A DNA stretch of 64,000 nt from Roseburia_C sp900315735 (GTDB taxonomy: Bacteria; Bacillota; Clostridia; Lachnospirales; Lachnospiraceae): NCBI GenBank assembly GCA_052118425.1, contig JBQKHF010000006.1. One strand, written 5' to 3'. The stretch's first letter is position 1; each line of letters begins with the position of its first letter. The notes beneath the pieces were generated by a model that was not told the DNA's origin, made no database searches, and was given only the letters and a program-made list of their open reading frames with translations. A program made the translations under genes and the position numbers. Positions 36,901 to 45,018 of the stretch are shown here, piece by piece.

Positions 36901-37505
36901 GCTTTTACAGCGTCCATGTTGCACATTTCTTTCAAATCTGCGTAATCCCATTTCTCGATTTTCTGAATCTCATGAGATGTACGGAATCCATCGAAGAAGT
37001 TGATGAATGGAACTTTTCCTTCAATTGTTGCAAGATGAGCAACTGGGCTTAAGTCCATAACTTCCTGTGGGTTTGTCTCACATAACATAGCAAAACCTGT
37101 CTGACGACAAGCATATACGTCACTGTGATCACCGAAAATATTTAAGGACTGGGTTGCAACGGTACGTGCTGATACATCAAATACACATGGAAGCTGCTCT
37201 CCAGCGATTTTGTACATATTAGGGATCATTAATAAAAGACCCTGGGATGCGGTAAATGTAGTAGTTAAAGCACCTGCTGCAAGAGAACCATGTACGGCAC
37301 CTGCTGCTCCTGCCTCTGATTCCATCTCTACGACTTTAACCTGATTTCCAAAGATATTCTCCTGACCTGCTGCGGACCACTGGTCTACGGAGTCAGCCAT
37401 TGGACTGGACGGTGTAATAGGATAAATAGCTGCAACATCTGTAAACGCATATGCTACATGAGCTGCTGCTGTATTACCGTCCATTGATTGTTTTGCTCTG
37501 GACAT
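33960..37505 (-). CDS. nifJ: Pyruvate:ferredoxin (flavodoxin) oxidoreductase
   Basis: 1181-residue single-chain enzyme that converts pyruvate and CoA to acetyl-CoA, CO2 and reduced ferredoxin, the central pyruvate step of fermenting clostridia. Domain order: N-terminal pyrimidine-binding domain (YPITPSSPMADSVDQWSA), core and gamma domains, two 4Fe-4S motifs (CIQCNQCAFVC and CMGCGECITVC, near 690 and 745), and a C-terminal thiamine-binding domain (FGGDGWAYDIGFGGLDHV, FDTEMYSNTGGQASK). AAGGAGGAATAAATA precedes the ATG. Single gene with its own promoter and terminator. The codon choice is strongly biased, as expected for an abundant protein. Confidence 0.98.
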   Translation of the reverse strand: MSRAKQSMDGNTAAAHVAYAFTDVAAIYPITPSSPMADSVDQWSAAGQENIFGNQVKVVEMESEAGAAGAVHGSLAAGALTTTFTASQGLLLMIPNMYKIAGEQLPCVFDVSARTVATQSLNIFGDHSDVYACRQTGFAMLCETNPQEVMDLSPVAHLATIEGKVPFINFFDGFRTSHEIQKIEKWDYADLKEMCNMDAVKAFREHALNPEHPAMRGSHENGDVFFQHREACNTAYNELPAIVEKYMGKINEKLGTDYDLFNYYGAADADRVIVAMGSICDVAEEVIDYLTAAGEKVGLIKVRLYRPWVSASLLKVLPKTAKKVAVLDRTKEPGALGDPLYLDVATTLREAGLNDVVLCGGRYGLGSKDTPPSSVFAIYKELEKDAPKSRFTVGIVDDVTNLSLPEVKPAPITSAEGTVECKFWGLGGDGTVGANKNSTKIIGDHTDKYIQAYFQYDSKKTGGVTISHLRFGDKPIKSPYYINQADFVACHNPSYVTKGFKMAQDVKPGGVFMINCQWSDEELAHHLNAEAKKYIADNNIQLYTINAIDKAIEIGMGKRTNTILQSAFFKLANVMPIDDAVEFMKAAAKKSYGKKGDAVVEMNYKAIDAGVDAVHKVEVPASWSNPEADPAPKELTGRPETVKMVRDLMEPISKMDGDSLPVSAFAKNPDGQFEHGAAAYEKRGTAVTVPTWDAEKCIQCNQCAFVCSHATIRPFMLDEAEVKAAPEQTKLADTKPKAGEYKYTMSVSPLDCMGCGECITVCPVGAIEMVPQESQADQQPVFDYLVANVGKKPGMPADNTVKGSQFNQPLLEFSGSCAGCAETSYARLITQLFGEHMYISNATGCSSIWGGPAATSPYTVNKDSKKGPAWANSLFEDNAEHGLGMEIGQKVLREQAIASAKKCAESDKASAELKAAFDKFEETKNDTKANTPATEALVAELEKAAAAGCPDAKDALEKKNYLAKKSVWIFGGDGWAYDIGFGGLDHVLASGENVNVMVFDTEMYSNTGGQASKASNIGEVCQFAASGKEVGKKSLAEIAMSYGYVYVAQIALGANMANAVKVIAEAEAYNGPSLIIGYAPCELHGVKGGMNHCQDEMKKAVAAGYWNLFSYNPALKAEGKNPFTLTSKPGDGSYQDFLNNETRYSRLTRSFPDRAEKLFKASEEAAKARYEHLLRLVELYK

Positions 37506-37559
37506 TATTTATTCCTCCTTATTTAAATAAAAAACTTATGTCTTATCGACCTAAATCAC

Positions 37560-37588
37560 ATTTTAGCATTTTATTTGTCGATTATCAA
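37560..37588 (-). promoter_or_regulatory. Promoter of nifJ
   Basis: Minus-strand -35 TTGATA (37583-37588), 17-base spacer, -10 TAAAAT (37560-37565), giving a leader of about 45 nt. Confidence 0.72.
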
Positions 37589-37646
37589 GATTATGGACTG
37601 TACGAAATGAAGAACAATCACGAATTTCTTCTATAAGAAGTTTTAG

Positions 37647-37675
37647 TTGCTTTTCCGCTGTTTTTCTAGTATGAT
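37647..37675 (+). promoter_or_regulatory. Promoter of the ABC-F gene
   Basis: Plus-strand -35 TTGCTT (37647-37652), 17 bases, -10 TATGAT (37670-37675), about 50 bp before the start codon, divergent from the nifJ promoter. Confidence 0.75.
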
Positions 37676-37733
37676 ACGAATTGGTGCATAAGCATGAAAG
37701 CACCGTAAATTCAAAGAGTCAGGAGATTTGATT

Positions 37734-39374
37734 ATGATAAGTGCAAACAATGTAACTTTACGAATCGGGAAGAAAGCCTTGTTTGAAGATGTAAATATTA
37801 AATTCACGGAAGGCAACTGCTACGGTCTGATTGGTGCCAACGGTGCCGGTAAATCTACTTTCTTAAAGATTTTATCCGGACAGTTAGACTCCACCAGCGG
37901 TGATGTGGTTATTACACCGGGACAGCGTCTTTCCTTCCTGCAGCAGGACCACTTCAAATATGATGAGTACTCCGTTTTAGATACGGTTATCATGGGAAAC
38001 AAACGTCTCTATGATATCATGAAGGAAAAAGATGCCATCTATGCAAAAGAGGATTTTTCCGATGAGGACGGTATCCGTGCCAGCGAGCTGGAAGGCGAAT
38101 TTGCCGAAATGGACGGCTGGAATGCAGAATCCGATGCTGCCATGTTATTAAACGGTCTTGGTATTCCGACAGAAGACCACTACACCACTATGCGCGACCT
38201 CCCGGGTGCTACCAAGGTTAAGGTTCTCTTAGCCCAGGCATTATTCGGTAATCCGGACATTCTGCTCTTAGACGAGCCGACCAACCACTTGGACTTAGAC
38301 GCTATTGCATGGTTGGAAGAATTCTTAATCAACTTTAACAATACCGTAATCGTCGTATCCCACGACCGTTACTTCTTAAATAAGGTATGTACCCACATCG
38401 CCGATATCGATTATGGCAAGATTCAGTTATATGCCGGTAACTACGATTTCTGGTATGAGTCCAGCCAGCTTCTTGTAAAACAGATGAAAGAAGCTAATAA
38501 GAAAAAGGAAGAAAAGATTAAAGAGTTACAGGAGTTCATTTCCCGTTTCTCCGCGAATGCTTCCAAATCCAAACAGGCAACTTCCAGAAAACGTGCCTTA
38601 GAAAAAATCGAACTGGATGAAATCAAACCTTCCAGCCGTAAATATCCTTATATTGATTTCCGCCCACAGCGCGAAATCGGTAACGAAGTTCTTACCGTAG
38701 AGGGCTTAAGCAAAACTATCGACGGTGTAAAAGTATTAGATAATGTATCCTTTATCTTAGGACATGATGATAAAGTAGCTTTTGTCGGAAGCAACGAGCT
38801 TGCCAAGACTACCCTCTTTAAGATTCTTGCCGGTGAAATGGAGCCGGACGAAGGAACTTACAAATGGGGTGTTACTACTTCCCAGTCCTATTTTCCGAAG
38901 GACAATACCGAAATCTTTGATACTGACCTTGTTATCACAGACTGGCTGACCCAGTATTCTGAAATCAAAGATGCAACTTATGTACGTGGTTTCTTAGGAA
39001 GAATGCTTTTTGCCGGTGAAGACGGTATGAAGAAAATGAGAGTCCTTTCCGGAGGAGAAAAAGTGCGTGTACTGCTCTCCCGTATGATGATTCAGGCTTC
39101 TAATGTTTTAATCTTAGATGAGCCTACCGACCACTTAGACATGGAGTCCATTACCGCATTAAACAACGGACTGATTAAGTTCCCGGGTGTTGTACTCTTC
39201 GCCTCCCGTGACCACCAGTTCACACAGACCACTGCCAACCGTATTATGGAGCTTCTTCCAAACGGCGGTCTCATTGATAAGATTACCACTTACGATGAAT
39301 ACTTAGAAAGTGATGAAATGGCAAGAAAACGTCAGGTTTACTCCATGAGTGAAGAAGACGAGAATGATAACTAA
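37734..39374 (+). CDS. ABC-F ATPase (YkpA/YbiT-like) with degenerate second site
   Basis: 546 residues, soluble, two ABC domains joined by a charged linker (about 240-310), so a ribosome-associated ABC-F factor rather than a transporter. The first domain is canonical: GANGAGKSTFLK, LLDEPTNHLDLD, VVSHDRYFLN. The second is degenerate: Walker A reads GSNELAKTTLFK (Ala for the usual Gly before Lys), the Walker B loop is LDEPTDHLD and the switch is ASRDHQF (Arg for His). Relatives of this subgroup share some of these changes. The ATG is 8 bases after AGGAG; a TTG two codons earlier is less likely. Role in translation or antibiotic tolerance is inferred only from the family. Confidence 0.88.
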   Translation: MISANNVTLRIGKKALFEDVNIKFTEGNCYGLIGANGAGKSTFLKILSGQLDSTSGDVVITPGQRLSFLQQDHFKYDEYSVLDTVIMGNKRLYDIMKEKDAIYAKEDFSDEDGIRASELEGEFAEMDGWNAESDAAMLLNGLGIPTEDHYTTMRDLPGATKVKVLLAQALFGNPDILLLDEPTNHLDLDAIAWLEEFLINFNNTVIVVSHDRYFLNKVCTHIADIDYGKIQLYAGNYDFWYESSQLLVKQMKEANKKKEEKIKELQEFISRFSANASKSKQATSRKRALEKIELDEIKPSSRKYPYIDFRPQREIGNEVLTVEGLSKTIDGVKVLDNVSFILGHDDKVAFVGSNELAKTTLFKILAGEMEPDEGTYKWGVTTSQSYFPKDNTEIFDTDLVITDWLTQYSEIKDATYVRGFLGRMLFAGEDGMKKMRVLSGGEKVRVLLSRMMIQASNVLILDEPTDHLDMESITALNNGLIKFPGVVLFASRDHQFTQTTANRIMELLPNGGLIDKITTYDEYLESDEMARKRQVYSMSEEDENDN

Positions 39375-39393
39375 AAATAGCTTTTAAGATAGA

Positions 39394-39427
39394 AAGCAGG
39401 TGTTCCAATCGGAACACCTGCTTTTTT
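39394..39427 (+). terminator. Terminator of the ABC-F gene
   Basis: Perfect 13-bp stem AAGCAGGTGTTCC/GGAACACCTGCTT with a 4-base loop, followed by a T-run, 20 bp after the stop codon. Confidence 0.95.
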
Positions 39428-39538
39428 GCTTTACCGAAAATTGCTTTCCTGTAACACACGTTTCTTGCTATTTGCATATATTATTTATACCTGACATTTA
39501 CACCGTCATTATGCGAATCATAATTATTAACCGGTCAC

Positions 39539-40309
39539 TTAGGTTGTCGTATTATAAATCTCGCCGGTATTATAATTGTAGGTATATGTACCTGTATTAC
39601 CATATGTATTGCCCTTGGATGCTTCCCGTTCTGCATAATAATCTGCTAAAGATGCTTTTGCAGATACCTGATATCCATAGGAACCATTTCCATTGAACAA
39701 AGATTTTACCAAAGACATATTTGCCTTCTTAAAAGTATCCTCATCAATACTGAGTTTGTTATCTACACCAACGGTAATTCCAACCTTAGAAAGTAACTTT
39801 TCATTGGAATCCGTAGTCCGAACCATGGAAGAAACTGCATTGAGAATTCCATTGGTATTGGAATCTTCTGATTTCTTCAGCAGGTTATTATAGCTGTCTA
39901 CGAAAGCACTTACTTTCTTATAAATTGCGTCTTTATCATAATCTGTTGTGGTATTACCCTTTGCATCGGTTGTTGTTACTTTGTTAAATACAGACTTCTT
40001 GGTCTTATCCAGTAAAGCATCGGATGCACCCTTCAACTCTTCCGCAGCATCTTCAATTTTTGCTAATGTCCTAGTATCATCCTTTGCAGTAGACGTTGAA
40101 GTCTTCTTGTTTGTCTCTACAATCTTGCTGGCAGAATCATTTCCACCATAATATGCCTTCATCAGTTTAAAATAGGAACCGGTACGAATTGCAGAATAAT
40201 CAGCAATATTAATTCCTAACAAACCGCTGTTTGAAGTTCTGCTTCCATTTGATAATCCGGAAAACAATGTGTTAATTGAATTCAAATCATAATTTGAAAT
40301 GCCTATCAT
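39539..40309 (-). CDS. FliD-like flagellar capping-related protein fragment
   Basis: 256 residues from the ATG after AAAGGAGTGATTAT. The C-terminal part contains KLLSKVGITVGVDNKLSIDE and KANMSLVKSLFNGNGSYG, which match the conserved end of the filament cap protein FliD, and SAFVDSYNNLLKKSED fits the preceding FliD segment. The N-terminal D0/D1 region of FliD is missing, replaced by a Ser/Asn-rich stretch (NTLFSGLSNGSRTSNSGLLG). It has its own promoter, so it is an expressed stand-alone protein and not an obvious decayed gene. No flagellar genes adjoin it. Confidence 0.7.
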   Translation of the reverse strand: MIGISNYDLNSINTLFSGLSNGSRTSNSGLLGINIADYSAIRTGSYFKLMKAYYGGNDSASKIVETNKKTSTSTAKDDTRTLAKIEDAAEELKGASDALLDKTKKSVFNKVTTTDAKGNTTTDYDKDAIYKKVSAFVDSYNNLLKKSEDSNTNGILNAVSSMVRTTDSNEKLLSKVGITVGVDNKLSIDEDTFKKANMSLVKSLFNGNGSYGYQVSAKASLADYYAEREASKGNTYGNTGTYTYNYNTGEIYNTTT

Positions 40310-40373
40310 ATAATCACTCCTTTGATATCTGATGTGTAACATCCTTGTCCCACGTCTGCCTATTGTTAATGCT

Positions 40374-40402
40374 ATTATAGCATTTTAGGCACAGGATTGC
40401 AA
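40374..40402 (-). promoter_or_regulatory. Promoter of the FliD-like gene
   Basis: Minus-strand -35 TTGCAA (40397-40402), 17 bases, perfect -10 TATAAT (40374-40379). The -10 lies in a small palindrome AATGCTA-TAATAGCATT. It looks like a housekeeping promoter, not a flagellar sigma-D one. Confidence 0.75.
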
Positions 40403-40604
40403 TATTGTGAAAAATTCACAACTTTTTATGTGATTTTTTTCATCTATTGTAACTTTTCACAAAGTATTTATGGTTTGTTCATAGTTTTGTCATATTTATA
40501 GCGTACTATAGAACCATCAAAAGAAACTCATGTTTTTAGATATATTTTTTCATAATAGCCTCGGCATCCGAAAGATGTCGGGGCACTCCTCATTTTAGGA
40601 ATAT

Positions 40605-41122
40605 TTTTTTATGTTTGCTGGATACCAGGTTGGCAATTCGAAGAATAACAGGATTTCATGGGGTTCTATGTTGATTCGACATGAAATACCTGCAGTTCTT
40701 AGCACATATTTTTCTTGATTACAAAATGTCTTTCCGTTGCTTTGACTGACTATCCGCACTGTCCGTCAAAGACGGATGTTACACAAAAGTTTATAAGGGG
40801 CACTAAGAATTTCGAAACATATTGTGTTTTGCCCGGCAACCGGTGCAAATTCACATCCATGTTCAGATTGCACCTCGCCGGCACATCCTGTGCCGGCGTT
40901 GCCGGTTGCAATACGAAATTCTAAGTGCCCCTAATAAATTGTGTCATACATCCGTCCTTTTGACGAACCGTGCGGATAGTTTGTCAAACATTGGAAAGAC
41001 ACTTTATATTGTAAAAAGAAAAATATGTGATTTAGAACTGCGGTATTTTATGCCTAACATAGAAACCTGTTAAATCCTGCAATTCTTTGTTATTCAACAA
41101 TATTGGTATCAAGTCAACATTA
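40605..41122. repeat. Large imperfect foldback (near-palindromic) element
   Basis: Almost the entire gap between the FliD-like gene and ung is one inverted repeat centred near 40864. Paired blocks in order inward: GGATACCA/TGGTATC (40619/41110), a 14-of-14 match CACATATTTTTCTT (40703-40716 with 41016-41029), an 11-of-11 match ACTATCCGCAC (40749-40759 with 40970-40980), GACGGATGT (40771 with 40956), and an 18-of-19 match starting AGGGGCACT (40796-40814 with 40914-40932). The apex carries two hairpins, GGTGCAA...TTGCACC and CGCCGGCAC-ATCCT-GTGCCGGCG. No convincing protein frame is present. It could be a MITE-like element or a very large structured RNA. Confidence 0.8.
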
Positions 41123-41131
41123 AAATCCATC

Positions 41132-41809
41132 CTACAAATTCTCAATCTGCCAATCTATCGGTGCTACCCCATGTTCCTCTAAAAATGCATTCGCCTGTGA
41201 GAAATGTTTGCATCCAAAAAAGCCGCGGTATGCAGAAAGCGGGCTTGGATGAGGTGCTTTTAAAATCAGATGCTTCGGATTGGTGAGCATCGAGATTTTA
41301 CTCTGTGCCGGCCTGCCCCACAGCATATAGACAATTGGTCGATCCTGTGCGTTGACCGCCTGTATAATAGCATCTGTGAACTGCTCCCAGCCTTTGCCCT
41401 GATGGGAATTCGCCTGATGTGCCCGGACAGTCAGAACCGTGTTCAATAATAATACGCCCTGCTTTGCCCATTTTTCCAGATAACCGTTGTTAGGGATATA
41501 GCAGCCCAGATCATCCTGTAACTCTTTATAGATGTTCTGTAAAGATGGCGGAATCTCCTTCTGATCCGGCAATACTGAAAAGCTAAGACCATGTGCCTGA
41601 TGTTCATTATGGTACGGATCCTGTCCTAAAATCAACACCTTTACTTCTGAAAGAGGTGTTAAATGCAACGCATTAAAGATATCATCTGCCGGTGGATATA
41701 CCACATGGGTGCTGTACTCTTTCTTTACAAATTCATATAACTCTCTGTAATATGGCTTTTTAAACTCGGCAGATACACTGTCCAGCCAGTCATTGGTAAT
41801 CATTGCCAT
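41132..41809 (-). CDS. ung: Uracil-DNA glycosylase
   Basis: 225 residues. The water-activating motif VLILGQDPYHN (Asp near residue 65) and the DNA-intercalation loop HPSPLSAYRGFFGC near the C-terminus are both present, as are PPSLQNIYKEL and WAKQGVLLLNTVLTVR, so this is family 1 UDG, which removes uracil from DNA. AGGAG precedes the ATG; hisF ends 4 bp upstream, so it is translated from the hisH-hisF message. Its 3' end abuts the large foldback element, which may also act as its terminator. Confidence 0.97.
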   Translation of the reverse strand: MAMITNDWLDSVSAEFKKPYYRELYEFVKKEYSTHVVYPPADDIFNALHLTPLSEVKVLILGQDPYHNEHQAHGLSFSVLPDQKEIPPSLQNIYKELQDDLGCYIPNNGYLEKWAKQGVLLLNTVLTVRAHQANSHQGKGWEQFTDAIIQAVNAQDRPIVYMLWGRPAQSKISMLTNPKHLILKAPHPSPLSAYRGFFGCKHFSQANAFLEEHGVAPIDWQIENL

Positions 41810-41813
41810 AATT

Positions 41814-42575
41814 TTATCTCCTTACTGATACCCCGCGATCTGCAAGATAATTCTTAAGATCCATAATTTCAAGTTCTTTATAATGGAACAAAGATGCTGC
41901 CAGTGCTGCATCTGCTTTACCTTCTGTCAAAGCTTCGTAGAAATGCTCTTTCGTTCCGGCTCCACCGGAAGCAATGACCGGGATAGATACATTTTCAGCA
42001 ATCTGTCTAGTCAGTTCCAAATCGTAACCGGCTTTCGTGCCATCACAGTCCATACTGGTCAAAAGAATTTCTCCGGCACCAAGCTTCTCGACTTTCATTG
42101 CCCATTCTACCGCATCAATGCCTACATCAATTCTTCCGCCATTTTTATAAATGTTCCAGCCGCTGCCATCTTCTCTTCTTCTCGCATCAATGGCAACAAC
42201 CACACACTGGCTTCCGAATTTGTCTGCCGCCTCACTGATTAACTGCGGTGTATTAATTGCAGAAGAATTAATGGAAATTTTATCTGCGCCTTCCCGAAGC
42301 AGTACTTTAAAATCTTCTACGCTGCGGATTCCTCCGCCTACGGTAAACGGAATAAATACATTTTCTGCTACACGTCTTACCATATCTACTACCGTATTAC
42401 GGTTATCCGAAGAAGCTGTAATATCCAAAAATACCACTTCATCTGCTCCGGCTTTATCATAGGCTGCCGCAATTTCCACCGGGTCACCGGCATCTCTTAA
42501 ATTCACAAAGTTCACACCTTTTACAACTCTTCCATCATTGACATCCAGACATGGAATAATTCTCTTGGTAAACAT
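41814..42575 (-). CDS. hisF: Imidazole glycerol phosphate synthase, cyclase subunit
   Basis: 253-residue TIM barrel that turns PRFAR plus ammonia into imidazole glycerol phosphate and AICAR in histidine synthesis. Catalytic Asp in IIPCLDVNDGRVVKGVNF and in VVAIDARRRED; phosphate-binding FTVGGGIRSVED and VIASGGAGTKEHF. It shares one base with the end of hisH, the glutaminase subunit, so the two partner proteins are made in fixed ratio. The rest of the his pathway is not in the window. Confidence 0.98.
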   Translation of the reverse strand: MFTKRIIPCLDVNDGRVVKGVNFVNLRDAGDPVEIAAAYDKAGADEVVFLDITASSDNRNTVVDMVRRVAENVFIPFTVGGGIRSVEDFKVLLREGADKISINSSAINTPQLISEAADKFGSQCVVVAIDARRREDGSGWNIYKNGGRIDVGIDAVEWAMKVEKLGAGEILLTSMDCDGTKAGYDLELTRQIAENVSIPVIASGGAGTKEHFYEALTEGKADAALAASLFHYKELEIMDLKNYLADRGVSVRR

Positions 42576-43195
42576 TATTTCACACCTCCCTGTAATGACG
42601 CAAAGTTCTTAAGTATCTTCAGTCCAACGGAGCTGCTCTTCTCCGGATGGAACTGACATGCAAAAATATTATCCTGCTCCACAGATGCATGAATAGTGAC
42701 TCCATATTCTGTGGTTGCTTTTACGATTTCTTCATGCTTTGCCTGTAAATAATAAGAATGCACGAAATATACATAAGCATCCATCGGCACGTCCTGAAAC
42801 AGTCTTCCATTATTCTGTAAATGCAGGGAATTCCAACCGATATGCGGAATTTTGAGTCCATAGGTATCCGGAATCCGTACAATTTTTCCCTCTAAAAGTC
42901 CAAGTCCCTCTATTCCTTCTGACTCTTCGCTTCCTTCAAACATCAGCTGAAGTCCAAGGCAGATTCCAAGGAATGGCACTTTTTTTTCACAGACTTCATG
43001 GATGACCTTGTCCAGTTCATAGCGTTTCAGATTATCCATTGCCACGCCAAAAGAACCAACGCCCGGTAAAATCACCTTATCTGCCTGTTCAATGGTATGA
43101 AAATCTCTGGTAATAACGCTTTCCTCGCCAAGATAAGCCAGTGCTTTTTCCACACTCTTTAAGTTTCCTGCATCATAGTCAATAATTGCTATCAT
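42575..43195 (-). CDS. hisH: Imidazole glycerol phosphate synthase, glutamine amidotransferase subunit
   Basis: 206-residue class I glutaminase that feeds ammonia to HisF. N-terminus IAIIDYDAGNLKSVEKAL, nucleophile Cys in PFLGICLGLQLMFEG, and the His-Glu pair in FACQFHPEKSSSVGL. VILPGVGSFGVAM is also diagnostic. It starts 9 bp after the acidic membrane protein gene and overlaps hisF by one base. Confidence 0.98.
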   Translation of the reverse strand: MIAIIDYDAGNLKSVEKALAYLGEESVITRDFHTIEQADKVILPGVGSFGVAMDNLKRYELDKVIHEVCEKKVPFLGICLGLQLMFEGSEESEGIEGLGLLEGKIVRIPDTYGLKIPHIGWNSLHLQNNGRLFQDVPMDAYVYFVHSYYLQAKHEEIVKATTEYGVTIHASVEQDNIFACQFHPEKSSSVGLKILKNFASLQGGVK

Positions 43196-43204
43196 AATGT
43201 TCTC

Positions 43205-44881
43205 CTATTCCAGTCCTGCTGCTGCAAGTATCTCCTGAATTGCCTTTGTATAATCTGTTCTCTTTGTCATGGCATGCAATTCTGCTGCCTTTTCTTCTGA
43301 TACACCAAAATGGTCTGATAACTGCTGCAAAATCTGTGCTTTCAGTCCTTCCATTTCATCTGTTATCTCATATTCCTGTGCCAGATCTGCACCATCTACA
43401 CATCTGCCATATCCACGAATCAATGCATCCAAAGCCATTTCATTTTCATTGATTCCGCTTAAACTCTCATAAGACTGATACTCACTCTGTATGGAAGCCA
43501 GCACCTGTGCTTTCTTATAGAAATTCTCGTCTTTTCCCTTTACAGAAGAACCGGCTATGTTCTGGAATGCCGTTACATAAGAACCGCTTGCAAAATCATC
43601 CTTTGCCTGCTGTATATCCTGTCCATACTGTAAATTAGAGCTTCCCAGCAAAATCAGAATAAGAATGGAAAATGCCATAACGAAAATAAGAATAACCGGC
43701 TTCTTCGGAAGTGGCGGAGTACGGTCTATTTCCTTTGGAGGCTTCTCTTTCTTTACCTTTGGTGCCTTCTCCTTCTTCGGTTTTTCCTTCTTTTCTTTTT
43801 TCTCTTTCTTTTTCTTCTCTTTCTTGCCCTTCTTACCGTCTCCCTCGTCAGCATCCATCTCTTTTAAGATTTCTCTGTTCTCAGATGAAATGCTGCCAAG
43901 GCTGTCATCTTCTGCAATCTTGGTATCGTCCTCGTCTTCATCCGGTCCAAACAATACAGACATGATTTTACTGAAAAAGCCCTGTTTTTTTCTCTTTTCC
44001 TTGGCTTCTTTTAAATCCTTTAATTCTTCAATACTTCCAAGACGTTCAAATTCATCCTGAACTTCGCCATCCTCATCCTCTGAGTGCTCTAATTCTTCTC
44101 CATTCTCATCTGCCTTTAACAAATCACCAATGTCGGATAAATCTGAATCTCCGGATAACATATCCATAAGATTAATCGCATCATCATCTTCTGAAAGAAG
44201 CGGCTCCTCTTCTTCGGATTCCGTCTTTGGTGCTTCCGGAATTTCCGTTGCAGAATCATCCTCTAAAGTATCAAAAAATCCTAACGGCTCTTCTTCCGAA
44301 GCATCGGATGTGTCTTCCTCGCTAGAATCGCCCACTTTCTTCCGGACAGCGTCCATGATGTCATCCACATCTCCCATCATATCTGACGGTGCAGACTCAT
44401 CTGCTGCCATGTCTGTGGTCTCTGATGAGATTGGCTCTGAAGCATCCCACAGCTGATTGGTTTCTTCTGACTGGTTTGCCGCTTCCGACTGGCTTATTGC
44501 TTCCGACTGGCTCGATGCTTCTGGCTGGCTTGCTGCTTCCGGCTGGTTTGTTGCAGAAGCTGCCTCCATATCGGATGTCTGGTTCTCATTGACATCAATA
44601 TCTGCCTGATTTGATGCCTCTTCATCTAATTCCATTTCAAATTCCTGCAGGAAATCATCTGCCGCTCCCGTTGCCAGCTCCTGTTCAAATTCACGCAGGA
44701 AGCCTGTGCCGGAATAATCTTCATGTTTCTTTTCTACCGGCTTTTTCTCCCGTTCTCTTGGCTTTGCGGCTTCTTCATTCATTGATTGAATCAGATTCTC
44801 GATATCCTTCTTATTATTTCTTCTGTTAGCATCTGAAACTGAATTCAGCAAATCGTCCAGATAATCTTCACTCTTGCTCAA
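43205..44881 (-). CDS. Acidic, low-complexity single-pass membrane protein
   Basis: 558 residues; function unknown. The first 350 residues are very acidic and contain a Ser-Gln-Ser-Glu-Ala repeat (ASQSEAISQSEAANQSE). A basic block of about 40 residues rich in Lys and Glu (KKEKKEKKEKPKKEKAPKVK) precedes one membrane helix (VILIFVMAFSILILILLGSS, about 400-420), after which an outer domain of about 140 residues follows (TPR-like: FASGSYVTAFQNIAG, KAQVLASIQSEYQSYESL). The start codon is TTG, 8 bases after GGAGG. It is the first gene of the message with hisH, hisF and ung; the link to histidine synthesis is unexplained. Confidence 0.75.
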   Translation of the reverse strand: MSKSEDYLDDLLNSVSDANRRNNKKDIENLIQSMNEEAAKPREREKKPVEKKHEDYSGTGFLREFEQELATGAADDFLQEFEMELDEEASNQADIDVNENQTSDMEAASATNQPEAASQPEASSQSEAISQSEAANQSEETNQLWDASEPISSETTDMAADESAPSDMMGDVDDIMDAVRKKVGDSSEEDTSDASEEEPLGFFDTLEDDSATEIPEAPKTESEEEEPLLSEDDDAINLMDMLSGDSDLSDIGDLLKADENGEELEHSEDEDGEVQDEFERLGSIEELKDLKEAKEKRKKQGFFSKIMSVLFGPDEDEDDTKIAEDDSLGSISSENREILKEMDADEGDGKKGKKEKKKKEKKEKKEKPKKEKAPKVKKEKPPKEIDRTPPLPKKPVILIFVMAFSILILILLGSSNLQYGQDIQQAKDDFASGSYVTAFQNIAGSSVKGKDENFYKKAQVLASIQSEYQSYESLSGINENEMALDALIRGYGRCVDGADLAQEYEITDEMEGLKAQILQQLSDHFGVSEEKAAELHAMTKRTDYTKAIQEILAAAGLE

Positions 44882-44972
44882 AATTATACCTCCATGTATC
44901 CAAGTTGCCTGCGTAATCCACTTACAGGGCCTGTCACCGGCAGTTCCTCAGGGATACCTGCCAGCGTAAAGG

Positions 44973-45003
44973 AAAGGGATGTGATGTAACATCACACCCC
45001 TTT
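44973..45003 (-). terminator. Probable terminator of cheV
   Basis: Stem AAAGGGGTGTGATGT paired with ACATCACATCCCTTT on the minus strand, short loop, with a T-containing tail, just after the cheV stop codon. Confidence 0.7.
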
Positions 45004-45018
45004 GTCTGCTTTCATTCC

